Shown: piece after piece, positions 5,362 through 9,782 of the stretch | Numbering within the stretch: the stretch's first letter is position 1 | How the letters are laid out: the number at the start of each line of letters is the position of its first letter | Origin: Acetobacteraceae bacterium | GTDB lineage: Bacteria > Pseudomonadota > Alphaproteobacteria > Acetobacterales > Acetobacteraceae | Direction of reading: 5' to 3' | DNA: 9,782 nucleotides | NCBI GenBank assembly: GCA_947476855.1 | Contig: CANJSR010000161.1 | Span: 1 to 9,782 of the forward strand | Position numbers and translations under genes: made by a program | The notes under the pieces: generated by a model | The model's input: the letters and a program-made list of their open reading frames with translations, nothing else | What the model was told of the DNA's origin: nothing | Databases searched by the model: none

Positions 5362-6132
5362 TCAGGCCGCAGTCCAGCGGATGCCGTAGTAGGTCAGGAA
5401 ACTCTCGTCATAGGCGCCGTCGACCGTGATCATCGGATCGTAGCGCGGGCCATCCTTGATCTTCTGCTGGTCGACCTTCACGTGAACCAGCTTGTTCGGC
5501 CAATCGATCCGCTCCACCATCGGTGGCGAGATCAGCACCTTTTCGCCGGGCCACCAGTTCCGTGTGTCGACGACAATGTAGCGAATGGACCAGCCCGCCA
5601 GGTCCAACAGGAATGTCTCGGCGTGGCCGATCTCTCCATCGGTCGCGGCGATATGGTAGCCGGTGACGGCGGCGATGCTCCGCAGATGCGGATCGCCCTC
5701 GTTGGCGGCGACGTAGAGGTCGTCGGTCACGCGCGCTCCCATGTCGGCATAGCCGAGGGGCGTGAGGACGGGCGTCGCCATCTGGTCGTCGAGCGGGAAA
5801 ATGCCGCCGCCCCAATAGGGCTCATGGCGGTAATGGCGATACAGATGGCCCTCGGTCCGGCGGGAGACTGGCTGGTCCGCCTCGATATTGGGGCTGTCCT
5901 CGACCTGCTTCATGGTCAGGGTGACCGACAGGGCGCGCTGCGTCGCGTCGGGCTGGCCCAGGACCGAGAGCGGCAGCAGGACCTTGCGGCCGGGCAGCCA
6001 GTCTCCGGTGTCGACCACCAGCCAGCGGACCTTCCAGTCGGTATCGTCGAACAGCAAGTCGCTGATCGTGCCGATCGGACCGTCCGTGGCCTCGATCGAA
6101 TAGCCCTTCATGGATGACGCGTCCCACAACAT
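5362..6132 (-). CDS. Tandem PRC-barrel domain protein
   Basis: The 256-residue protein contains two PRC-barrel units that repeat with a spacing of 148 residues. Unit 1 spans about 8-80 (ATDGPIGTISDLLFDD, then WLVVDTGDWLPGRKVLLP). Unit 2 spans about 156-230 (ATDGEIGHAETFLLDL, then YIVVDTRNWWPGEKVLISP). Between them is a His/Tyr/Gly-rich linker (95-145). There is no signal peptide, so it is likely cytoplasmic or membrane-associated through a partner. PRC-barrels are small beta-barrels used in photosynthetic reaction-centre H subunits, RimM and many uncharacterised stress proteins; this two-unit form lacks any enzyme motif. A GGAAGGA ribosome-binding site (6141-6147) lies 8 bases before the ATG. 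It is 50 bases downstream of the acidic protein gene and coupled to the microprotein that follows, which suggests one operon. Confidence 0.85.
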   Translation of the reverse strand: MLWDASSMKGYSIEATDGPIGTISDLLFDDTDWKVRWLVVDTGDWLPGRKVLLPLSVLGQPDATQRALSVTLTMKQVEDSPNIEADQPVSRRTEGHLYRHYRHEPYWGGGIFPLDDQMATPVLTPLGYADMGARVTDDLYVAANEGDPHLRSIAAVTGYHIAATDGEIGHAETFLLDLAGWSIRYIVVDTRNWWPGEKVLISPPMVERIDWPNKLVHVKVDQQKIKDGPRYDPMITVDGAYDESFLTYYGIRWTAA

Positions 6133-6182
6133 GGCGGGGTTCCTTCCTGTTGGCTGATGACGGTGCCCGAACGGCGCAGGCT

Positions 6183-6656
6183 CTACGGGTCGAGCTTTTC
6201 GCGGGCGATCTCGTCCTCGATCTCCGCCTCGGAGCCGGGCGTCGGCACGCCATCCTCCTTGGTGGTGACGATCCTGGGATCGGGCTTAACGGCGGTGGCC
6301 CGCGCGACGGCGTCCAGCGCGGTCAGCGCCTGTTCGACCTCGACCCGTTCTGCCTGGCTAACGCCGGTGTGCAGGGTGGAGCGGAGGTCCTTGACCACGA
6401 CGTCGTAGGCCTGGGCCACGGGGGACAGTTCCAGGGAGTCCTTGGCGTCCAGGACTTCATGCAGATTGTTCGGCTCACCGCCGGTCATCCCCTCGGAGGA
6501 CGCGTCCAGCAACTGCCGGGCATCCTGCTCCATTGCCTCGAGGGCTTCCTTCTTCTCGTCCTTCGAAAGGACCGGGTCGGTCACGACGTCGGCCGGGCCA
6601 TCAAAATGCGCGTGCGGCTTGGCGACCTTCGCCTGGGTGTTTCGATCCTTGCTCAT
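6183..6656 (-). CDS. Conserved acidic protein of unknown function
   Basis: The 157-residue protein is soluble, acidic and largely helical, with no signal peptide, Cys or membrane span. The first part (14-50) reads PHAHFDGPADVVTDPVLS followed by a charged helix KDEKKEALEAMEQDARQLL, then SEGMTGGEP (54-62). I recall this pattern (a PADVV..P.LS start, then a helix of the EK..L..WE.DAR type) from small alphaproteobacterial proteins of unknown function often found with stress genes. A second helical region covers 75-120, and the tail (125-157) is Asp/Glu/Pro-rich and probably disordered. The ribosome-binding site GAGGAAGG (6668-6675) is somewhat far (11 bases) from the ATG. It lies between the lipoprotein and PRC-barrel genes on the same strand, so a shared stress or envelope role is inferred. 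Confidence 0.7.
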   Translation of the reverse strand: MSKDRNTQAKVAKPHAHFDGPADVVTDPVLSKDEKKEALEAMEQDARQLLDASSEGMTGGEPNNLHEVLDAKDSLELSPVAQAYDVVVKDLRSTLHTGVSQAERVEVEQALTALDAVARATAVKPDPRIVTTKEDGVPTPGSEAEIEDEIAREKLDP

Positions 6657-6747
6657 GATATCAGACCTTCCTCAAATGGCATGCGTCTGGGCGGACCCGC
6701 GGGCCCCTCCGATTCCGTCCCATCCAGTCGCGGTGGGTAAAGGCGGG

Positions 6748-6763
6748 CCGCCCGGATGGGCGG
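6748..6763 (-). terminator. Hairpin after the lipoprotein gene, possible terminator
   Basis: CCGCCC (6748-6753), loop of four, GGGCGG (6758-6763): a perfect 6-bp GC stem starting 28 bases after the lipoprotein stop on the minus strand. No long T-run follows (only CCTTT further on). It may end or attenuate the lipoprotein transcript before the acidic-protein gene. The rest of 6657-6791 shows no other element I recognise. Confidence 0.35.
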
Positions 6764-6791
6764 TGCCGCGGAGGTGGTGCTGGGTGCGGGG

Positions 6792-7043
6792 TTACTTCTT
6801 GTCCCAGACCGGCTTGCCGAGATCGACCTGCTCGGGCGTCGTGGTCGCACCGGTCAGGGCACCGGCCCCGCCGCCGATGACGGCGCCAGCGGCCACGCCA
6901 ACCGGTCCGCCGACCAAGCCGACCGTCGCGCCGGTCGCGGCACCCGCCGCGGCGCCGCCCTGGACACGGCCAGGCTCACTGGACCCGCATGCACCGAGAA
7001 TGCCGACGGTGCCGACCAGAATGAGTGTGGTGATGATCTTCAT
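6792..7043 (-). CDS. Small glycine-zipper lipoprotein
   Basis: The protein has 83 residues from the ATG at 7043. An ATG 18 bases upstream (7061) is in frame, but only the 7043 start has a ribosome-binding site (AAAGG, 8 bases before) and gives a clean signal peptide. The peptide is MK, a hydrophobic stretch (3-16) and the lipobox LGAC with Cys19 as the lipidated residue. Ser21-Ser22 follow rather than Asp at +2, which favours outer-membrane sorting under the usual rule. Residues about 28-65 are a Gly/Ala-rich region (GGAAAGAATGATVGLVGG and GVAAGAVIGGGAGALTGA) typical of glycine-zipper proteins (OmpA/SlyB/YMGG-like), which pack as membrane-associated helix pairs. The tail is short and polar, ending WDKK. 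A role in envelope integrity under stress is inferred. It is the first gene of the minus-strand group and is divergent from the aldolase gene. Confidence 0.8.
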   Translation of the reverse strand: MKIITTLILVGTVGILGACGSSEPGRVQGGAAAGAATGATVGLVGGPVGVAAGAVIGGGAGALTGATTTPEQVDLGKPVWDKK

Positions 7044-7084
7044 GTCGAATGCCTTTTGCATGGATGACAGGCGGCGCGCACGCT

Positions 7085-7175
7085 GGGTTCAACGTCGGCG
7101 GGTTCAATCTGGGCGCAATATTCGGCAACCGCTTATTGCCGTTTCAGAACCGGCATGCCGCCTGCACCTGAGGTG
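7085..7175. promoter_or_regulatory. Dyad-rich region between the lipoprotein and aldolase genes
   Basis: This lies in the 282-base divergent intergenic region (7044-7325). It has two direct repeats GGGTTCAA 15 bases apart (7085-7092, 7100-7107), a perfect dyad CGGCAA-N7-TTGCCG (7123-7141), a 10-bp palindrome CGGCATGCCG (7151-7160) and CACCT-G-AGGTG (7165-7175). These may be operators for one or both divergent genes. No convincing -35/-10 pair for the lipoprotein gene was found, nor an EcfG-type GGAAC/CGTT pair. Confidence 0.4.
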
Positions 7176-7240
7176 GGCACAGCATAACGACCATTCAATA
7201 CATCTGAGGGTAACTACTCATTACTGAAGAAGGCATACTC

Positions 7241-7336
7241 ATGCCCACCGGTCTTCCCGCGTTGACGCTGTTGGTCCCCGCGCCTAGCGTGCCGGCTGTT
7301 TCCATCAGACCGGGGGAATCTCCAGATGTCCAATAA
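7241..7336 (+). other. Possible 31-codon leader ORF overlapping the aldolase start
   Basis: ATG at 7241, preceded by GAAGAAGG (7226-7233), runs 31 codons to TAA at 7334-7336, overlapping the first 11 bases of the aldolase gene in another frame. The peptide begins MPTGLPALTLLVPAPS and is Pro/Leu/Val-rich. It has a decent ribosome-binding site, but the candidate aldolase promoter lies inside it, so it would be translated only from a transcript starting further upstream. Treated as doubtful. Confidence 0.2.
7262..7290 (+). promoter_or_regulatory. Candidate sigma-70 promoter for the aldolase gene
   Basis: TTGACG (7262-7267), a 17-base spacer and TAGCGT (7285-7290). The -35 matches five of six consensus bases; the -10 matches three of six. 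A start near 7297 would give a leader of about 29 bases containing the ribosome-binding site GGGGGA (7312-7317) before ATG 7326. Confidence 0.4.
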
Positions 7337-8105
7337 ACTCAAGGCTCGCCTTGCGGCCGGCAAGGCCGCCGTCAACGCCTGGCTGGCGATCCCGTCCGGG
7401 TTCTCGGCCGAGGTCATGGCCCAGTGCGGGTGGGACAGCGTGACCGTCGATATCCAGCACGGCGTGCAGGACTATCAGTCCATGGTGCAGTGCTTCCAGG
7501 CCATGCAGGCGCACCCGGTCACCCCGATGGTGCGCGTGCCGTGGAATGAGCCGGGGATCATCGGCAAGTGCCTTGACGGCGGGGCGATGGGCATCATCTG
7601 CCCGATGGTGAACAACGCGGCCGAGGCGAAGGCGTTGGCCGATGCCTGCATGTATCCGCCGCTGGGCAAGCGCTCCAACGGGCCGATCCGGGCGGCGATG
7701 TACGGAGAAGCGAGCAGCTACCAGAGGACCGCCAACGACGAAATCCTGGTGATCCCGATGATCGAGACCCAGGCCGGCATCGACAACATCGACGAAATCC
7801 TGTCGGTCCCGGGGATCAGCGGCATCTATATCGGCCCGTCCGACATGGGGCTGTCGCTCGGCATGATCCCGACCCTGGACCGGGAGGAGCCGGTCATCCT
7901 CGCGATCTACGAGAAGCTGCTGGCGTCCTGCAAGAAGCACGGCAAGTTCGCCGGCCTGCACAACGCGACCGGGTCCTATGCCGCGCGGATGTTCAAGATG
8001 GGCTTCCAGCTTGCGACGATCGCGAACGACTCCGGCCTCATGGCCAAGGCCGCCCGCGAGGCCGTCGCGCAGGCTCGGCGGGAAGGCGGCGACGTCGCGA
8101 ACTGA
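7326..8105 (+). CDS. HpcH/HpaI-family class II aldolase
   Basis: The 259-residue protein has the length of HpaI-type 2-keto-3-deoxy acid aldolases, which reversibly split 4-hydroxy-2-oxo acids to pyruvate (or a related oxo acid) and an aldehyde using a divalent metal. Key residues occupy almost the same numbers as in E. coli HpaI: VDIQHG with His45 (general base; the usual Glu before His is Gln44), VRVP with Arg70, MIET with Glu147 and GPSDMGLSLG with Asp173 as metal ligands. The PPLGKRSNGP segment (111-120) is the usual loop. Hence the active site looks complete. The physiological substrate cannot be told; no aromatic meta-cleavage or sugar-acid pathway gene is adjacent. It is a single transcription unit with a candidate promoter at 7262-7290 and hairpins after its stop. 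Cytoplasmic. Confidence 0.9.
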   Translation: MSNKLKARLAAGKAAVNAWLAIPSGFSAEVMAQCGWDSVTVDIQHGVQDYQSMVQCFQAMQAHPVTPMVRVPWNEPGIIGKCLDGGAMGIICPMVNNAAEAKALADACMYPPLGKRSNGPIRAAMYGEASSYQRTANDEILVIPMIETQAGIDNIDEILSVPGISGIYIGPSDMGLSLGMIPTLDREEPVILAIYEKLLASCKKHGKFAGLHNATGSYAARMFKMGFQLATIANDSGLMAKAAREAVAQARREGGDVAN

Positions 8106-8152
8106 TACCAGACGGGCGTAACCACTGACCTTTCGAACGGTGCTGCTTCGTC

Positions 8153-8210
8153 GTGGTGGCCCCCCGGGTCCGGCGAAGAGCCGGCCCGAGGACAGGCTCC
8201 GGGCCACCAT
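8153..8210. repeat. Structured intergenic repeat between the aldolase and MBL genes
   Basis: The outer arms TGGTGGCCC (8154-8162) and GGGCCACCA (8201-8209) are a perfect 9-bp inverted match, extended by a G:T pair. An inner dyad CCGGC-GAAGA-GCCGG lies at 8170-8184. The nested form resembles small palindromic intergenic repeats of Alphaproteobacteria. It starts 47 bases after the aldolase stop and may stabilise or end the transcript. Confidence 0.5.
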
Positions 8211-8244
8211 CCACGACTTGGACCACCCCAGTCGTAGGTGACGC

Positions 8245-8274
8245 TCCGTCCCCCGCCATTCGGTGGGGGACGGA
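8245..8274. terminator. Bidirectional hairpin terminator between convergent aldolase and MBL genes
   Basis: Arms 8245-8257 and 8262-8274 form a 13-bp stem (TCCGTCCCCCGCC with GGTGGGGGACGGA, one G:T wobble) with a 4-base loop ATTC. It lies 14 bases before the MBL stop at 8289 and after the aldolase, so it is placed to serve both convergent transcripts. It lacks a T-run on either side. Confidence 0.6.
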
Positions 8275-8288
8275 CCCGCGATCGCTGC

Positions 8289-9332
8289 CTAGGTCCGGAA
8301 CCGCATCACGCCGTCGTTGCCGGGTTCCTCCCGCAACTCCCCGCGTCCCTGCATGTAGTTCACATGCGCCAGGACCTCCCCGAACGCGAAGCCCATCTGG
8401 TGGGGGTCAAGCTCCCGGTCGAAGACATGCGGCAGCAGGTCGGTGACCGTCATCGGGTGCTTGCCGCAGGCCTTGGCGATCAGGCCGCAGCGTTCGGCGT
8501 GGTGGCTGGTCAGTTCGTCGATCCGGGCATGCAGGCCGTAGAACGGCAGACCGTGCCCAGGCAGCACCAGCACATCCGGCCCCACGGCCCTGCGCAGCGC
8601 GCCCAGATCGGTCAGGTAGGTGCCGAGCGCGTCCTGGTCGGGCTCCATGGGATGGACGGAGACGTTGGGGGAGATTTTCGCGATCACCTGGTCGGCGGCG
8701 AAGAACAGCTTCTCCTGCGGGCGGTGCAGCATCGCCTGCTCGACCGCGTGGCCGCCGCCGGTGAGGATTTCAAACTCCCGCCCGCCGACGCGCTGGTGGT
8801 CGCCCTGTTGGATGCGCTTGTAGACCGGCGGGGCCAGGGTGGTGCGGCGGAGGTAGCCATGGCCGCGGGTCATGACCAGTTCGGTCACTTCCTCGCCAAG
8901 GCCGTGATGGCGGTAGAAATCGCGATGGGCTTCCCCGCGCATGTCCCCGCCTGGCTGTCGGGCCTGGAGGTGGAACAGATACTCGGTCCGCGTCATCCGC
9001 AGTTGCAGGCCATATCGTTCGGCCAGCCACCCAGCCAGGCCCACGTGATCGGGGTGGAAATGCGTGACCAGCATCGCGGTCAGGCGCTGGCCGGCCAGCG
9101 GGCCGTTCATGATCGTGTCCCAGCCGTTGCGGCCGTCGTCGGTGGCAAGGCCGGTGTCCAGGACCAGCCAGCCGCCATCATCCTCGATCAGGTAGATGTT
9201 CACGTGATTGAGCGCGAAGGGCAGTTTCAGCCGGAACCAGAGCACGCCGGGCGCGACTTCGGTGATCTCACCGGGCGCGGGGGGCTTGGCGAAGGGATAG
9301 ACCAGGGCGGGATTGGCGGGATCGTGTTGCAT
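8289..9332 (-). CDS. MBL-fold metallo-hydrolase
   Basis: This 347-residue protein has the metallo-beta-lactamase fold at about 25-265. The metal motif THFHPDHVG gives His91, His93, Asp95 and His96. The third-site His is His195 in LTGGGHAVEQAML, the bridging Asp is Asp214 in FFAADQ and the last ligand is His260 in VLPGHGLPFYG. So a full dinuclear site is present. The C-terminal 80 residues (about 265-347) form a helical, winged-helix-like extension seen in the larger glyoxalase II/LACTB2-like hydrolases. Probable activity is hydrolysis of a thioester, lactone or similar ester; no specific substrate is indicated. No signal peptide, so cytoplasmic. No Shine-Dalgarno is visible before the ATG at 9332, but a -10-like element is placed so that transcription could start at the ATG itself. 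It is divergent from a GMC oxidoreductase gene. Confidence 0.87.
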   Translation of the reverse strand: MQHDPANPALVYPFAKPPAPGEITEVAPGVLWFRLKLPFALNHVNIYLIEDDGGWLVLDTGLATDDGRNGWDTIMNGPLAGQRLTAMLVTHFHPDHVGLAGWLAERYGLQLRMTRTEYLFHLQARQPGGDMRGEAHRDFYRHHGLGEEVTELVMTRGHGYLRRTTLAPPVYKRIQQGDHQRVGGREFEILTGGGHAVEQAMLHRPQEKLFFAADQVIAKISPNVSVHPMEPDQDALGTYLTDLGALRRAVGPDVLVLPGHGLPFYGLHARIDELTSHHAERCGLIAKACGKHPMTVTDLLPHVFDRELDPHQMGFAFGEVLAHVNYMQGRGELREEPGNDGVMRFRT

Positions 9333-9338
9333 TGCGGA

Positions 9339-9367
9339 AGTCTAGCCGAGCATGCGGCCGGTGGGAA
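9339..9367 (-). promoter_or_regulatory. Candidate promoter of the MBL gene, consistent with a leaderless transcript
   Basis: On the minus strand: TTCCCA (9362-9367), a 17-base spacer and TAGACT (9339-9344). Each hexamer matches four of six consensus bases. The -10 ends 7 bases before the A of the start codon at 9332, the normal distance to a transcription start. Together with the missing ribosome-binding site, this suggests leaderless mRNA. Confidence 0.35.
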
Positions 9368-9449
9368 ATGAGGCCTGGCCCGATCAACGGCAGGTCGCCG
9401 AGACCACGGATGCCTCGCGGCGAGAGTCGTGGTTCGGTGACCGCACAAG

Positions 9450-9467
9450 GGTTCCACGGACGGAACC
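9450..9467. promoter_or_regulatory. Palindromic operator candidate upstream of the GMC oxidoreductase gene
   Basis: GGTTCC-ACGGAC-GGAACC: perfect 6-bp half sites with a 6-base spacer, centred about 66 bases before the GMC start codon and 126 bases from the MBL start. The geometry suits a dimeric transcription factor. No regulator gene is in view. The rest of 9333-9524 shows no other clear element. Confidence 0.35.
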
Positions 9468-9524
9468 ATTGCCAGCCGCGCCGCCCTGTCGGATGCTCGC
9501 ACCACCGAAACGGAGGGGACCCAA

Positions 9525-9782
9525 ATGGCCAACGACGCCGATACCTACGATTACATCGTCACAGGCGCCGGTTCGGCCGGCTGCGTGCTCGCTTCCCGCC
9601 TGTCGGAGTCGGGCAAGTACAAGGTCCTGCTGCTGGAAGCGGGTGGCGAGGACCGCTCGATGTGGATCCACATCCCGATCGGCTATGCCAAGACCTTCGT
9701 CGATCCGCGCGTGAACTGGATGTTCGAAAGCGAGCCGGAAGCCGAACTCAACAACCGCACCATGTACCAGCCGCGGGGCAAG
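9525..9782 (+). CDS. GMC-family FAD-dependent oxidoreductase, N-terminal fragment
   Basis: The frame is open from ATG 9525 to the window end (86 residues visible of about 530-550 usual). Residues 8-35 carry the ADP-binding motif of the Rossmann fold: [21 protein letters not shown] (split here as [12 protein letters not shown] and CVLASRLSE), followed by [10 protein letters not shown], the acidic residue that binds the FAD ribose. Next come [20 protein letters not shown] and [11 protein letters not shown], the start of the GMC PROSITE region (choline dehydrogenase/alcohol dehydrogenase type). The protein oxidises a primary alcohol, choline or similar compound; the substrate domain is outside the window. 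A strong ribosome-binding site (GGAGGGG, 9512-9518) lies 6 bases before the ATG. The first glycine motif reads GAGSAG instead of the commoner GGGSAG, which is acceptable. Confidence 0.92.
   Translation, partial: MANDADTYDYIVTGAGSAGCVLASRLSESGKYKVLLLEAGGEDRSMWIHIPIGYAKTFVDPRVNWMFESEPEAELNNRTMYQPRGK

Noticed and set aside
6653..6850. 65-residue minus-strand frame whose TGA overlaps the ATG of the acidic-protein gene (ATGA)
   Set aside because: The overlap would suit coupling, but the peptide is Arg/Pro/Ser-rich, runs into the lipoprotein gene and lacks a ribosome-binding site.
7044..7061. Upstream ATG (7061) adding six residues to the lipoprotein
   Set aside because: No ribosome-binding site, and it would put a charged, less typical start before the signal peptide; the 7043 ATG has AAAGG at good spacing.
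8238..9371. 377-residue plus-strand open frame
   Set aside because: Antisense to the MBL hydrolase, whose metal-binding motifs are complete; the plus frame is Gln/His-rich shadow sequence.

Overview
The window is GC-rich, densely coded DNA from the chromosome of an alphaproteobacterium. A DUF2336 protein (a family largely confined to Alphaproteobacteria), a CoxM-type flavoprotein subunit, a tandem PRC-barrel protein and GC-rich structured intergenic repeats point to Rhodospirillales, perhaps Acetobacteraceae. The order-level placement is inference. There is no phage, transposase, CRISPR, tRNA or rRNA gene in view.

Layout. Positions 1-474 are the 3' end of a CoxM/CutM-like FAD subunit of a molybdenum hydroxylase, followed by a strong hairpin. 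Positions 475-1186 are about 0.7 kb without a credible gene but full of repeats. Next come three plus-strand genes: an alpha/beta hydrolase (1187-2023), a DUF2336 protein (2106-3215) and, after another repeat-rich gap, an M20-type amidohydrolase/carbamoylase (3519-4745). The amidohydrolase ends exactly where a minus-strand deaminase ends (4745/4746, no intervening base).

Positions 7043 to 4746 hold a minus-strand gene group, in transcription order: a small glycine-zipper lipoprotein (7043-6792), a conserved acidic protein of unknown function (6656-6183), a protein with two PRC-barrel units (6132-5362), a 25-residue membrane microprotein (5350-5273) whose ribosome-binding site touches the PRC-barrel stop codon, and a nucleoside deaminase (5213-4746). 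The first four look like an envelope or stress-response set; this is inference from protein type and spacing.

The right side has an HpcH/HpaI-type aldolase (7326-8105, plus), a convergent MBL-fold hydrolase (9332-8289, minus) with a bidirectional hairpin terminator between them, and the start of a GMC flavoprotein oxidoreductase (9525 to window end, plus) divergent from the MBL gene. Most of these are ordinary catabolic enzymes. The least-described items are the microprotein, the four-copy structured repeat at 626-1101, the 12-bp hairpin just before the deaminase, and several dyads in the two divergent promoter regions.
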